A DNA stretch of 38,760 nucleotides from positions 1 to 38,760 of the forward strand of contig CADBQP010000021.1 of the NCBI GenBank assembly GCA_902796835.1, written 5' to 3'. Of this stretch, positions 8,453 to 17,484 are shown piece by piece. Made by a program: the position numbers and the translations under genes. This DNA comes from an uncultured Bacteroidales bacterium (GTDB taxonomy: Bacteria; Bacteroidota; Bacteroidia; Bacteroidales; Bacteroidaceae). The notes beneath the pieces were generated by a model, which was not told the origin of the DNA, ran no database searches, and saw nothing but the letters and a program-made list of their open reading frames with translations. Positions within the stretch are counted from its first letter, which is position 1. Each line of letters opens with the position of its first letter.

Positions 8453-8704
8453 ATGGAGTATAAAAAGGTATATTCGTCCAAGGACATAGACGATCTGAAG
8501 GCTTGGTTCGATGTCAATCGAGAACGATTGCCCAAAAGCATTCGATTCGACAAGGCCACGCTATGCGATAATGTGGAGGCACTGGTGCAAAACACACTCG
8601 CAGCCCTGAAAACACAGGCCAAAAATCCCGTATTCGGCATGCAGATAAACTATCTCTTCAAGTTGCGCGATGCTGTGGAGAGCGGCAATTTCGAAACAGA
8701 ATAG
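8453..8704 (+). CDS. Small conserved Bacteroidales protein of unknown function
   Basis: An 83-aa soluble protein starting [20 protein letters not shown]. It is predicted mostly helical, with a charged N-terminal half and a C-terminal segment containing [12 protein letters not shown]. It has no signal peptide, cysteine pairs or recognised catalytic motif. I recall similar short proteins in Bacteroides (possibly the DUF6965 family), but this assignment is weak. The frame is supported by a promoter at the right distance and by position at the head of the queC-queF transcript. A strong hairpin follows directly after its stop. Confidence 0.7.
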   Translation: MEYKKVYSSKDIDDLKAWFDVNRERLPKSIRFDKATLCDNVEALVQNTLAALKTQAKNPVFGMQINYLFKLRDAVESGNFETE

Positions 8705-8711
8705 CAGCTGC

Positions 8712-8743
8712 ACTATGCAGCCTCCCTTGAGTGGCTGCATAGT
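8712..8743 (+). promoter_or_regulatory. Perfect 11-bp hairpin between the small gene and queC
   Basis: ACTATGCAGCC (8712-8722), a 10-nt loop, then GGCTGCATAGT (8733-8743), with no mismatch. No T-run follows, so it is not an ordinary terminator. It could be an mRNA processing or stability element, or a partial attenuator that sets queC expression. Confidence 0.5.
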
Positions 8744-8792
8744 TAATCTCCAGAAAGAGTGCTTGAACAACCTCGTAAAAAACAAGAAAACA

Positions 8793-9464
8793 ATGAAACG
8801 AACAAAAGCGTTAGTAGTATTCAGCGGTGGCCAAGATTCGACCACTTGCCTGTATTGGGCAAAAAGGCATTTCAATGAAGTATGGGCCCTCACCTTTGAC
8901 TATGGTCAGCGCCATGTGCGCGAAATCGAAATAGCCCGCGACATAGCGGGGGAGGCAGGAGCGCATTTCGAGCTCATGCGTCTTCCCATTCTCGGGGCAT
9001 TGGGCCACAATTCGCTTACCGACACCGATATGATCATGGATGCCGAAAAGCCGGCCGACACTTTTCCGAACACTTTCGTGCCTGGGCGCAACATGTTCTT
9101 CTTGAGCATTGCTGCCGTATATGCTCGCGAAAATGGAATTTTCGACCTCGTCACCGGTGTGTCGCAAACCGACTTCAGTGGCTATCCCGACTGTCGCGAT
9201 GCCTTCATACGCAGCCTGAACGTCACCATAAACCTGGCAATGGACGAACAATTCGTTATCCATACCCCACTCATGTGGCTCGACAAGACAGAGACGTGGG
9301 CAATGGCCGACGAACTGGGCGTGTTCGACCTCGTGAGAAACAAAACGCTCACGTGCTACAACGGCATTGTGGGCGACGGATGCGGACACTGCCCTTCGTG
9401 CACACTGCGCCGCCGAGGCCTTGAACGTTATCTGGCCATGCGAAGCAAAGCGCAAGAAGAATAG
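8793..9464 (+). CDS. queC: 7-cyano-7-deazaguanine synthase QueC
   Basis: QueC makes preQ0 from 7-carboxy-7-deazaguanine, ammonia and ATP in the queuosine pathway. The 223-aa protein has the N-terminal PP-loop SGGQDS (residues 11-16) for ATP. Four cysteines near the C-terminus (188, 197, 200, 203, in a CxxxxxxxxCxxCxxC array) bind zinc. [16 protein letters not shown] and [12 protein letters not shown] are family segments. I chose ATG 8793; an in-frame extension back to 8670 overlaps the upstream gene and the hairpin. queF follows 53 nt later. The earlier pathway genes queD and queE are not in the window. Confidence 0.96.
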   Translation: MKRTKALVVFSGGQDSTTCLYWAKRHFNEVWALTFDYGQRHVREIEIARDIAGEAGAHFELMRLPILGALGHNSLTDTDMIMDAEKPADTFPNTFVPGRNMFFLSIAAVYARENGIFDLVTGVSQTDFSGYPDCRDAFIRSLNVTINLAMDEQFVIHTPLMWLDKTETWAMADELGVFDLVRNKTLTCYNGIVGDGCGHCPSCTLRRRGLERYLAMRSKAQEE

Positions 9465-9517
9465 CACACGCAGATCGGAGAAACAACTTTCATACACAAA
9501 TCACACATATAATCATT

Positions 9518-9973
9518 ATGAGAGAAACCGAAGGACTGCAGGCACTGGGAAAGAAAGCTGAATATAAAAGCGACTACGCCCCCGAAGTGCTCGAAACATT
9601 CGAAAACCGACACCCCGACAACGACTATTGGGTGAAGTTCAACTGTCCGGAGTTTACAAGTCTGTGCCCCATAACCGGTCAGCCCGACTTCGCAGAAATA
9701 CGCATCAGCTACATTCCCGCTGTGCGAATGGTAGAGAGCAAGAGCCTCAAGCTCTATCTTTTCAGCTTTCGCAATCATGGCGACTTCCACGAAGACTGCG
9801 TCAACATCATCATGAAAGACCTCATACGCCTGATGGAACCCAAATATATCGAGGTGACAGGACTCTTCACCCCGCGCGGTGGCATCAGCATCCATCCCTA
9901 TGCCAACTATGGCCGCCCAGGCACAAAATATGAGGAGTTGGCAGCCTACAGACTGCAGCAACACGACCTCTGA
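9518..9973 (+). CDS. queF: NADPH-dependent preQ0 reductase QueF (short, YkvM type)
   Basis: QueF reduces the nitrile of preQ0 to the amine of preQ1 with two NADPH. The 151-aa protein is the short single-domain type. The nucleophilic cysteine is Cys50 in [12 protein letters not shown], with Asp57 nearby. The NADPH motif ESKSLK is at residues 73-78, and HGDFHED at 87-93 belongs to the substrate pocket. Together with queC this gives the two last deazaguanine steps before insertion into tRNA. A hairpin terminator follows at 10055-10092. Confidence 0.97.
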   Translation: MRETEGLQALGKKAEYKSDYAPEVLETFENRHPDNDYWVKFNCPEFTSLCPITGQPDFAEIRISYIPAVRMVESKSLKLYLFSFRNHGDFHEDCVNIIMKDLIRLMEPKYIEVTGLFTPRGGISIHPYANYGRPGTKYEELAAYRLQQHDL

Positions 9974-10054
9974 GCTGCGTTATAGCTGAAGCGAAGACCA
10001 GTCACATGAAAATAATAGACTAAGGCGAGAATCACAACCGTGCCGAAAGATATA

Positions 10055-10100
10055 AGAGTTGAGCCAACTGTTTAAATTGTTGGCTCAACTCTCTTCTTTT
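10055..10100 (+). terminator. Terminator after queF, containing the GAGCCAACTGTT word
   Basis: AGAGTTGAGCCAAC (10055-10068) pairs perfectly with GTTGGCTCAACTCT (10079-10092), and a CTTCTTTTT tail follows. Its arms carry the 12-bp word also found at 19.1 and 35.3 kb. The rest of 9974-10302 shows no ORF; it otherwise holds only the -7 box of the next gene. Confidence 0.75.
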
Positions 10101-10263
10101 TCCTCGCTTTCCGTCACTCGGACTTGTCTCCGGACAACGGAAATTGCCCAGGAAATCAAAATTTTGCCAAGCAAACTGCACAAAATAGAGGGTTTTGAGC
10201 AGGGAAAATGCGAATTTAGTTTAATTTTTTGCACAAAAAACGCCCAACATGTGCAAGAAGTAT

Positions 10264-10271
10264 TACTTTTG
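10264..10271 (+). promoter_or_regulatory. -7 box upstream of the FadL-type gene
   Basis: TACTTTTG, an exact match to TAnnTTTG, 31 nt before the chosen start. No convincing -33 element is seen. Confidence 0.4.
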
Positions 10272-10302
10272 CCCCGAATTTTTGAACACCAAAGCAAACT
10301 TT

Positions 10303-11931
10303 ATGAATAAGAAAACTCTATTGGCAGCCCTCCTGTTAGCTGCATCGACTCAAGCCCTAGCCGGCGACTATCTGACGAATACGAACCATTCAGCATCGTT
10401 TCTGCGCATGCCAGCACAGGAAGGCTACATCTCTATAGAGGGAGCCTACTACAATCCAGCAGGCATTGGATTCTTGCCCACAGGATGGCATTTTGCCCTG
10501 AACAACCAGACGGCCTTTCAAACGCGCACACCCCGCTCCACGTTTGGTCTCTTTGCAAACCGCATGGACGGGAACGGTGGCCTTGTGGGTAGCACAACCA
10601 ATAAATATAAAGGCACAGCAGTGGCACCCATCATTCCCGCGCTCGACGTGGCCTATGTGAGCGACGGACCCTGGTTCGGATCTTTCCACTTTGGCGTGAT
10701 TGGCGGCGGCGGAAAGTGCGAGTTCGACAACGGACTGGGCTCCTTCGAGAGCATCGTATCGGCCGTGCCCCTTGCCCTCAATATGCTCACCGGTGCCATG
10801 GGCTACGGAAACGTGCTCACCAACGAATATGACATGAACACCTATATGCGCGGCAAGCAGTTCTACTTTGGAGCGCAAGTGAGTGTGGGCTATAAAATCA
10901 ACGAAAACCTGAGCGTGTCGCTCGGCGGTCGCCTTCTCTATGCGTCAAGCAACTACTATGGCTACGTGCGCGACATTAAAATGAAGACAGCCATGCCCTT
11001 GCAGACTCCCCAAGGCGTTGCCCCTGCCGGCACCGTAATGGGGGCCGAAAGCCTGCTGGGCGCCCTCGCCACCACCATGATGGCTGCAAATCCCGGCGAT
11101 CCTGCCACCATGCAGCGTCTGCAAGGATTGGAATCCTTCGGAAAACTCGTGGGCGAGGTCGAGGTAAACTGCGACCAAACTGGCTGGGGATTCTCACCCA
11201 TCATCGGCATAGACTATAAGAACGGTCCTCTCAACATTGGTGCCCGCTATGAATTTGGAACCCGCCTGCGTCTGAAGAATCGTTCAACCACCACAGCCGA
11301 GCAAGCCGCAGTGCTCAGAAACCTGGCCGAATACGAAGACGGCAAAAAAGTGCCTGGCGACATGCCCGGCATGCTGGGAGTAGGCGTGGGCTACGAGTTT
11401 ACTCCCCGTCTGCGTGCCAATCTGGCCGGACACCTCTTTTTCGACAAATCGGCCAAGATGCACGATAACAAGCAAGACCTTCTTAGAGCCAACACGTGGG
11501 AAATCCTGGCCGGTGTGGAATATGACATAACCGATCGCCTCACGGCAAGCCTCGGTGGCCAAAGCACCAATTACGGCATCGACAAAGAGAAAAACTTCTT
11601 GAGCGACATTTCTTTCACCTCGAGCAGCTATTCGCTCGGTGCCGGTGTGAAATTCAAAGTATCCGATAAGATAGGGCTCAACCTAGCCTACTTCAAAACC
11701 TTCTATTACAGCTCGCGCAAACATCAGCAAGACTACAACCACCTGGGAAGCACCATGGGACGCATCGTAAACACTGCGTTAGAAAAAGGAGTGATTACCC
11801 AAGCCGAGGCTGTAACGGTGCAGAACAATATGGCTGCCATGATGCAGGCTAACCCTGACATGCTCAAAGGAAACGACCTCTTTGACCGCACGAACGACGT
11901 GATTGGCATCGGAATCGACATCCACCTCTAA
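10303..11931 (+). CDS. Outer membrane OmpP1/FadL-family transporter
   Basis: A 542-aa protein with a signal peptide (MNKKTLLAALLLAASTQALA, cut before GDY) and a beta-barrel pattern of alternating residues with many aromatic belts. FadL-family proteins carry hydrophobic compounds such as long-chain fatty acids across the outer membrane. The early AYYNPAGIGFLPTGW segment (the NPAG hatch motif) and KYKGTAVAPIIPALDVAY fit the family. Internal stretches of about 40-60 residues (around TVMGAESLLGALATTMM and the C-terminal QAEAVTVQNNMAAMMQ) look like long loops. I chose ATG 10303 because the upstream extension lacks a signal sequence. The substrate is unknown. It has its own promoter and a strong terminator. 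Confidence 0.88.
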   Translation: MNKKTLLAALLLAASTQALAGDYLTNTNHSASFLRMPAQEGYISIEGAYYNPAGIGFLPTGWHFALNNQTAFQTRTPRSTFGLFANRMDGNGGLVGSTTNKYKGTAVAPIIPALDVAYVSDGPWFGSFHFGVIGGGGKCEFDNGLGSFESIVSAVPLALNMLTGAMGYGNVLTNEYDMNTYMRGKQFYFGAQVSVGYKINENLSVSLGGRLLYASSNYYGYVRDIKMKTAMPLQTPQGVAPAGTVMGAESLLGALATTMMAANPGDPATMQRLQGLESFGKLVGEVEVNCDQTGWGFSPIIGIDYKNGPLNIGARYEFGTRLRLKNRSTTTAEQAAVLRNLAEYEDGKKVPGDMPGMLGVGVGYEFTPRLRANLAGHLFFDKSAKMHDNKQDLLRANTWEILAGVEYDITDRLTASLGGQSTNYGIDKEKNFLSDISFTSSSYSLGAGVKFKVSDKIGLNLAYFKTFYYSSRKHQQDYNHLGSTMGRIVNTALEKGVITQAEAVTVQNNMAAMMQANPDMLKGNDLFDRTNDVIGIGIDIHL

Positions 11932-11967
11932 ACAAGCAACGGCCATCGCCGGAAAAATATCAAAGAC

Positions 11968-12014
11968 CAAGCGCGCCTGGAAACGCAATGCAACGTTCCA
12001 GGCGCGCTTGTTTT
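11968..12014 (+). terminator. Bidirectional terminator between the FadL-type gene and the glycan operon
   Basis: CAAGCGCGCCTGGAA (11968-11982) pairs perfectly over 15 bp with TTCCAGGCGCGCTTG (11996-12010), and TTTT follows. The converging minus-strand glycan operon ends 25 nt away, so the hairpin may serve both directions. Confidence 0.8.
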
Positions 12015-12039
12015 CTATGTTATCCGTGGTGAACGCGTC

Positions 12040-12819
12040 TTAGGCATTCGGCTTGTCCTCTTGCTCAGAAGGCGCGTTGCCTTTTAGTCGGCCTATGCTC
12101 AGTTTCTGCCACAGACCGTGAGGAATAAGTTGCCAGAAAAAGTTGAGAATGCGGTATTTCCAATCAATAATTATAACCCTCTTGCGCTTAGAGATGGCTT
12201 TTTTGATGCTGCGAGCCACTTGGGGAGCCTTCAGCAGCATCGGATAGCGATAGTCGCCTGCAAGAAGGGGAGTGTCGACGAAGCCAGGGCGAATGTCGGT
12301 GAAGCAGATGCCATGGCTTTGCATAGAGCTAAGTTGAGCTAAGGCTTCAATATAAGTGTTTTGAAACTTCTTTGTAGCCGAATAGGCCGGAGCAAGTCCG
12401 AGCCCCCGAGTGCCGGCAATACTGCTGATGATGGCAATCTGTCCTCCTCCGTTTTGGGCCATATGCTGGTATGCTGTGTCAACCAGACGCGTAAAACCCT
12501 GTGCATTGGTGTCAATAGTGGCAAGCTCCACCTCTATTTCCAAGTCGGGGTTCTGATAGCCGATGCCTGCCACGTGAACATAAACATCTACTCCCTTCAT
12601 GAGGTCTATGAGGTCTTGAAGGGCAACGCTGGCAAGGTCGGTTGTCACATCAATGGCTGAAATAAAAACGTGGGCAGGCGACATTTGTTTCAGCAATTCA
12701 AGAGGTTCTGTGCGGCGCGCGGCGATGCCAACTTCCCAGCCGCTTTCGATATAGAGTTTAGCCAATTCGTAGCCAATGCCAGAAGAGGCCCCTACGATGA
12801 TAATGCGTTTTGGAGACAT
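12040..12819 (-). CDS. Short-chain dehydrogenase/reductase, last gene of the glycan operon
   Basis: A 259-aa classical SDR. The nucleotide-binding motif GASSGIG is at residues 10-16, the NAAG-like strand is replaced by HVAGIG, and the catalytic residues are Ser133, Tyr146 and Lys150 (YSATK). IRPGFVDTPL follows as expected. After residue 200 there is a hydrophobic-basic helix region (KRKRVIIIDWKYRILNFFWQ) that may hold the protein at the membrane, as in some lipid- or polyprenol-linked SDRs. It starts 4 nt after the upstream glycosyltransferase stop. The substrate is unknown; a role in glycan or lipid modification is inferred from its place. Confidence 0.88.
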   Translation of the reverse strand: MSPKRIIIVGASSGIGYELAKLYIESGWEVGIAARRTEPLELLKQMSPAHVFISAIDVTTDLASVALQDLIDLMKGVDVYVHVAGIGYQNPDLEIEVELATIDTNAQGFTRLVDTAYQHMAQNGGGQIAIISSIAGTRGLGLAPAYSATKKFQNTYIEALAQLSSMQSHGICFTDIRPGFVDTPLLAGDYRYPMLLKAPQVARSIKKAISKRKRVIIIDWKYRILNFFWQLIPHGLWQKLSIGRLKGNAPSEQEDKPNA

Positions 12820-12823
12820 AAAT

Positions 12824-13765
12824 TCAGGAGTTGATAGTTACAGTATGCTCTATGAGCCACAGGTAGAGCCGCCAAGCGCCTCTCATGCCGTGGCAGTCGA
12901 GCCAAAAGATGGGACGAGCTTTTCTAATAAAGGCGCGCAAGCTGGGTTGTTGCTGCCAATAGCGCAGGTTCTTCCTTGCCAATTCTTTGTGTCCCTCCTT
13001 ATAGATGTGTGCCGACAGGAGCATGGCTTTGGCCGCCAAGGCGTCATAGAGCACCTTGCGTTGTGAAACATCCTGTTGCTTAATGTCGTTGAAAGCCACG
13101 AGGAGTGTGTGGTTAAGGCTTTTGAGATCTTGGGAGAAAGAGCGCGAAGAGATTTGCTCGGAGTGTGAGTAGATTTTATGGTAGGCATTTTTGAGCCAGG
13201 CGATGCGCGGCTTTTGTAGCAAAATGCGCAGGAAGTATTCCCAGTCGTTCCATCGCCGTATGCTTTCGTCCCATGCAATGTTTGCGGCAAAGTCTTTGCG
13301 AATAAGGCACGTCTGCGTGGAGAGAACGGCTCCCACCATGTGTGCCTCGGGAGTGGTTGGACATATGGTTTGCCGTTTTTGCCTTTTGCCATTGTCCGAG
13401 ATATTTTGGGTGGGTGCACAGATGAGATCGGCTCCAAAGTGGGGCTTCGCATCGACAAAGAACTCTGCATTTATTTCGTCGTCGCTGTCGAAAAAGAATA
13501 CGTATTCGCCACTGGCTTTCTCAAAGCCCTTGTTTCGGGCAGCGCAGGGGCCGCGGTGTGGCATGGTTAGGAACTCGGCATGTTCAAAGAAGTTGTGGGC
13601 ACTGGAGCAAACAAACTCTTTGGCCAGGTTGGCGCTTTGGTCTGTCGACCCATCGTCCACTAAGATGAGCTCCATGCCTTGCATGGAAATTTGCGATAGT
13701 GAACGGAAAAGCCGTGGCAGAAACTTTTCGCGGTTGTATATGGGGATGATGAGACTAATCTGCAT
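12824..13765 (-). CDS. Family 2 glycosyltransferase (GT-A fold)
   Basis: A 313-aa protein. The N-terminal GT-A domain shows SLIIPIYNREKFLPRLFRS, the nucleotide-binding DDGST (residues 37-41) and the metal-binding DSDDE (93-97), with an AARNKG motif at about 75-80. These are the hallmarks of family 2 transferases using nucleotide sugars. RWNDWEYFLRIL is the usual acceptor-side ED-like region. The C-terminal part (about 200-313) is helical and basic. It overlaps the preceding ATP-grasp gene by 11 nt. Donor and acceptor are unknown; from context it adds a sugar to a cell-surface glycan. Confidence 0.92.
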   Translation of the reverse strand: MQISLIIPIYNREKFLPRLFRSLSQISMQGMELILVDDGSTDQSANLAKEFVCSSAHNFFEHAEFLTMPHRGPCAARNKGFEKASGEYVFFFDSDDEINAEFFVDAKPHFGADLICAPTQNISDNGKRQKRQTICPTTPEAHMVGAVLSTQTCLIRKDFAANIAWDESIRRWNDWEYFLRILLQKPRIAWLKNAYHKIYSHSEQISSRSFSQDLKSLNHTLLVAFNDIKQQDVSQRKVLYDALAAKAMLLSAHIYKEGHKELARKNLRYWQQQPSLRAFIRKARPIFWLDCHGMRGAWRLYLWLIEHTVTINS

Positions 13766-14654
13766 GGGTCTTTGTGTGTGGAAGTTTTATCCATGTGCCC
13801 ATCTCTAAATCCCATTTGTCGGGCTTGATGCGCGATTTCCCTGCACCCGGATATGGGGTGAGTTCTCCGAAGTATAGGCAACCGTCGGCATCGTAGAAGT
13901 CGACTCGCATAAAAGGAAATCCCTCGGCAAGCGTGGCTGCCATTTGAAGCATCTCGTCGAGTTCGGCAGGGCAGGGTATTTCGGTGTCGGTACTTGGAAA
14001 AGTGATTTCAAGGTTCAGTTGTTGCCACTTGGTGGTGTAGAAATTCTTTCGGTGATGTCCAAATCGGTCAATGTCGACATGAATGAGTTTCGGTGTACCT
14101 CCGAAACAATATATTTTGTAGTCGCTAAGCGTGTCGCCAGTCGAGGACTTCAGTAGCGGCTCGCAGATTATTTTGGGGCTGATGTGACGGTAGGCCCATT
14201 CGCGTGCCTTATAAAAATAGGGGCTTTGCAGCGAATTGTTCAGTTTTTCGATGGCGGTTTTGCGGTCAAGGTGTGCTTTGTCCTTACACACTATCACACT
14301 GCCGCTGTCGTGGGTGCATTTCAATACGAATTGTTCGGGAAGCTTGTCGAAGTCGATCTCGTTGGTTTTTTTATAGGTAAAGAGGGTGGGGATGATGTGT
14401 CTTTCGCCAATGCGTTGGCGTGCATAGTCTTTGGCGGCTATTTTGTCGGCTATGATAGTGTAGTCAGGGCGGCGGTCGTAGAGTTTAAGCCATTGTATTT
14501 TTTCGTTGAAAGTGCGCGGAGGGTTCAGATGCAGCTGCTTTCCTGTAGCCACAAGATAGTAGAGGCGCAAGTATAAGGCGTCGGGAATGAAGTGGAGGTG
14601 CTGCAAGACGGTGAGCAACACTATGCGAATTTTATGGATAACGTTGAGTTTCAT
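13755..14654 (-). CDS. TupA-like ATP-grasp protein
   Basis: A 299-aa protein of the TupA-like ATP-grasp family, which is common in polysaccharide clusters and is thought to ligate amino acids or related acids to sugars. Family segments: NPPRTFNEKIQWLKLYDRRP, ADKIAAKDYARQRIGE, LPEQFVLKCTHDSGSVIVC (the ATP-binding lysine strand), DYKIYCFGG and MRVDFYD with FGELTPYPGAG (metal-ligand region). I chose ATG 14654 because an AGGGG site lies just upstream; an in-frame GTG at 14684 would add ten residues. The substrate is unknown. It overlaps the next gene by 11 nt. Confidence 0.9.
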   Translation of the reverse strand: MKLNVIHKIRIVLLTVLQHLHFIPDALYLRLYYLVATGKQLHLNPPRTFNEKIQWLKLYDRRPDYTIIADKIAAKDYARQRIGERHIIPTLFTYKKTNEIDFDKLPEQFVLKCTHDSGSVIVCKDKAHLDRKTAIEKLNNSLQSPYFYKAREWAYRHISPKIICEPLLKSSTGDTLSDYKIYCFGGTPKLIHVDIDRFGHHRKNFYTTKWQQLNLEITFPSTDTEIPCPAELDEMLQMAATLAEGFPFMRVDFYDADGCLYFGELTPYPGAGKSRIKPDKWDLEMGTWIKLPHTKTHAD

Positions 14655-14684
14655 TTCTGTCCCCTGTCCTAAAAGTTGGTGCAC

Positions 14685-15527
14685 TTAGGTGTGTGTCTTT
14701 GCTCCCAAATGGTGTTGCGGCTCTGTGGCTTCTATGTATTTCAGGCCCTGCAGCATGTCGCGAAGGTTGCGAAATGAGTTTTTCGATGGTGGCACAAATG
14801 CTTGCTTTATGATGCGTGCCATGGCTCCATATTTGCCGTAGATAATTCTGAGCACGGCACCCTTCGAACGTCTAACTTTGGGGTCGGTGCTGAATTTGCT
14901 GCCTGTTCCTCCAAAGGGCACAATGGCGATTGTAAGAGGCACGAATCTCACTGTGAGTTGGTTTAGGTATGCTTGGTGTACGAACACCTCTTCTTCGCCG
15001 CAAGCCAGATAGCTGGAGTTGAGGCCGAAACGTTCGTCGAAGAGGGGCAGGAAGCGACTTCGGCGCATGGCTATTTCGAAGGAGTTGAAGTATGTGCCGC
15101 GTGGTCGTTTGTCGTAGTCGAAGGCATGGGATGTGTAGACTCTGTGTGGTTTCCCGTTTGCATCGACCACCCTAAAGCAAATTAGGTCGGCATCGTTGTT
15201 TTCGTCGAATGCCTTGATGACGTTGTCTAAACCTTCGTTGGTGAGAGTTTCGTCGTCGTCGGCAATGAGGCCGTAGTCGGTGTGCCAAGCCCTGATGGCG
15301 TTATTTCGGTTGCCCGACAGGGTGCTTCCTCCGTAGATCGTTACTGCCACATCGCCCCGCTCCTTAAGTGGAGCTAAGGCTTGTTCGCAGGAATCGTCGG
15401 GAGCGGTTGTCTGCCACGAAATGATGTAACACACGTCTGCACGCGGCTCGAGAAGCATCGGTGCCACGCGAGCAATGCGCTCTTCGAGCGTGCATATCAT
15501 TACGGTGAGTTTTGGGCGGGTTGTCAC
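14685..15527 (-). CDS. GT-A type glycosyltransferase, paralogue of the preceding gene
   Basis: A 280-aa protein related to family 2 transferases. It has SGNRNNA (residues 71-77), a metal-binding ADDDE (89-93), LFDERFGL and a downstream acidic CGEEE (176-180). The same four landmarks occur in the same order and spacing in the neighbour at 15540-16346, so the two are tandem paralogues that have diverged. The N-terminus lacks the standard IPxYN motif and reads LTVMICTLEERI instead. Donor and acceptor are unknown. It starts 12 nt after the neighbour's stop. Confidence 0.85.
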   Translation of the reverse strand: MTTRPKLTVMICTLEERIARVAPMLLEPRADVCYIISWQTTAPDDSCEQALAPLKERGDVAVTIYGGSTLSGNRNNAIRAWHTDYGLIADDDETLTNEGLDNVIKAFDENNDADLICFRVVDANGKPHRVYTSHAFDYDKRPRGTYFNSFEIAMRRSRFLPLFDERFGLNSSYLACGEEEVFVHQAYLNQLTVRFVPLTIAIVPFGGTGSKFSTDPKVRRSKGAVLRIIYGKYGAMARIIKQAFVPPSKNSFRNLRDMLQGLKYIEATEPQHHLGAKTHT

Positions 15528-15539
15528 GGGCGATTTTCT

Positions 15540-16346
15540 CTATTTGTTGCGTCTCATGAAGTTTATGCCTTCGGCCAGGTGTTTCATCATGGGCCAGAAG
15601 TGGCAATAGCCTTGCGATGCCGATTTCATGGCGAACTTCAGGCAAATAATCCAGGCACGTGAGCCATGCCGATAGTAGGTTTGTGCTCCATAGCTACGCT
15701 GCACGCCAGCGTCAATGTATATTTCCTGTTTTTTCAGCATGGTAGATGTTTCTACTATTTTGCGTGGAAAATACTTCATTCGCAGACCTTTCTTCAGGGC
15801 GTCTTCAAGCCAAATTTCTTCTTCGCCGCAGGTCAGGAATTTCGTGCCAAGCCCAAACCGCTCGTCATATCTGATAACTCCTTGCACGCTTGTGCGACGA
15901 CACACCATTTCGATGGCCGAGATGGAGTAGTCTTCTGGAATTTTCTTGATGTCGTATTCTTCGTCGGGATAGTTTTTGAGCGGTTTTCCTGTGTAGGTGC
16001 TAGCTCTGAAAAAAGCTACGTCAAGTTCGTCGTTGGCGTTAAAAACGTCGAAGGCGGCTTCGAAAGTTTCGGGGCTGAGGTGGGCGTCGTCGTCGGCATA
16101 CATTATGAGGTCGGCAGTGGCTTTTTCGAGTGCCAGGTTTCTGTTGGCCGAGAGTCCTTGCCCTTTATAGCTATAAAAAGTTACGTCGTGGCGCTCATGA
16201 CATTCGGGTGGCACCAGGTCGAGATAGCGCTCGTCGGTATATTGATAACTCACGATGTAGCGCACGTTGGGTGTTGGCGGACACAATACGTCGACTATGC
16301 GCACGATGCCTTTGTTGAACGAGCAGATGAGGATTTCTAACGTCAT
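15540..16346 (-). CDS. GT-A type glycosyltransferase
   Basis: A 268-aa transferase. LEILICSFNKGI opens the GT-A fold, followed by GLSANRN (64-70), the metal-binding ADDDA (84-88), RYDERFGLG and CGEEE (173-177). A basic C-terminal tail (MRRNK) could contact the membrane. It is the paralogue of the gene at 14685-15527. Two such enzymes side by side suggest two successive linkages of a similar kind in the repeat unit, which is inference. It begins 34 nt after the aminotransferase gene. Confidence 0.85.
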   Translation of the reverse strand: MTLEILICSFNKGIVRIVDVLCPPTPNVRYIVSYQYTDERYLDLVPPECHERHDVTFYSYKGQGLSANRNLALEKATADLIMYADDDAHLSPETFEAAFDVFNANDELDVAFFRASTYTGKPLKNYPDEEYDIKKIPEDYSISAIEMVCRRTSVQGVIRYDERFGLGTKFLTCGEEEIWLEDALKKGLRMKYFPRKIVETSTMLKKQEIYIDAGVQRSYGAQTYYRHGSRAWIICLKFAMKSASQGYCHFWPMMKHLAEGINFMRRNK

Positions 16347-16380
16347 ATATTCGGAGTTGTTTTAATGTGAAAAAGCATTT

Positions 16381-17484
16381 TTATTTAAAGGTGTTGATGG
16401 CTTCTATGATTTGGTCTGTTTCTTGGTCGGTGAGATAGGGTCCAATGGGCAGGCTTAGCTCTTCGCTGGCCCACCTCTCGCTTCTTGGAAGGCGGCATTC
16501 GGCGTTGAAAAAGACTGGCTGCTTGTGAAGTGGAAGGGGATAGTGAACCAGGGTTTCGATGCCGTGCTCCAGCAGGTGGGCCTGCAGGGCTTCTCTTTCT
16601 GGGCAGCGCAGGGGGTAGATGTGAAACACTGATTGTTCCGTTTGCCCGCCATAGGGAATGCGCACTTTTGGGTTTCTGATGCCTTGGCCATAGCGCTCGG
16701 CTATTTCCCGGCGCCGACGGGTTTCGCCGTCCTGCCATTTGGTTTTTGCCGTGAGTATGGCGGCTTGCAGTTCGTCCATGCGGCTGTTCATGCCTTGCCA
16801 TTGGTGCACGTATTTCTCGGTGGCGCCATAGTTGGCAAGTTGCCTGATGGCGATGGCCAGTGTTTCGCTGTTTGTGCAAACAGCTCCGCCGTCGCCTAAA
16901 GCTCCCAAGTTTTTGCCGGGATAAAAGCTGAAGCAACCGATGTCGCCCCATGAACCTACGCAGCGCCCGCCAACTGTGGCTCCGTGGGCCTGTGCAGCAT
17001 CTTCTACTACGCTTAGTCCTCTTTGTCGCGCCCATTCTGTAATGACAGGCATGGGGCATGGGGCACCATAGAGGTGGACGGGAATGATGGCCCGTGTGCG
17101 GGACGTCAGGCAATGTTCTGCGCTGTCCAGGTCAATGAGTCCGTCGGCTTCGCCCACGTCGGCCATCACGGGCACAAGGCCGGCTCTTGCCACTGCCAGT
17201 GCGGTGGCTACGAATGTGAGGGCTGGAACAATCACTTCGTCCCCTTGCTGCCAGCCCCTTTGACGGTTCAGTGCCATGAGCGCCAGTGTGAGCGCGTCGA
17301 GCCCGTTGCCCACGGCTACGCAATGCTTTGTGCCAACGAAGGTAGCCCATTTTTTTTCGAACTCCCTTTCGCATTCTCCGCGCAGGTAGCGACCGCTGTC
17401 GATGACTCTTGCGGCTGCCTCCTTCAATGCGCTGCTATGTGCATGCGTGAGCCGTGCCAGGTCGTAGTATGCTATGTGTTTCAT
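16381..17484 (-). CDS. DegT/DnrJ/EryC1-type sugar aminotransferase
   Basis: A 367-aa PLP enzyme that transfers an amino group to a nucleotide-linked keto sugar. The PLP lysine is Lys191 in FSFYPGKNLGALGDGG. VGNGLDAL (58-65), EDAAQAHGA (161-169) and GMNSRMDELQAAIL are family motifs. With an FdtA-type ketoisomerase two genes upstream, it most resembles FdtB/QdtB, which aminate position 3 of dTDP-3-keto-6-deoxyhexose. That assignment rests on context and motif likeness, not a test. Its start overlaps the upstream gene's stop (ATGA, 17481-17484). Confidence 0.93.
   Translation of the reverse strand: MKHIAYYDLARLTHAHSSALKEAAARVIDSGRYLRGECEREFEKKWATFVGTKHCVAVGNGLDALTLALMALNRQRGWQQGDEVIVPALTFVATALAVARAGLVPVMADVGEADGLIDLDSAEHCLTSRTRAIIPVHLYGAPCPMPVITEWARQRGLSVVEDAAQAHGATVGGRCVGSWGDIGCFSFYPGKNLGALGDGGAVCTNSETLAIAIRQLANYGATEKYVHQWQGMNSRMDELQAAILTAKTKWQDGETRRRREIAERYGQGIRNPKVRIPYGGQTEQSVFHIYPLRCPEREALQAHLLEHGIETLVHYPLPLHKQPVFFNAECRLPRSERWASEELSLPIGPYLTDQETDQIIEAINTFK

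Noticed and set aside
8705-8792. preQ1 riboswitch before queC
   Set aside because: The hairpin has an 11-bp stem and 10-nt loop and no A-rich pseudoknot tail, so it does not fit the preQ1-I class.
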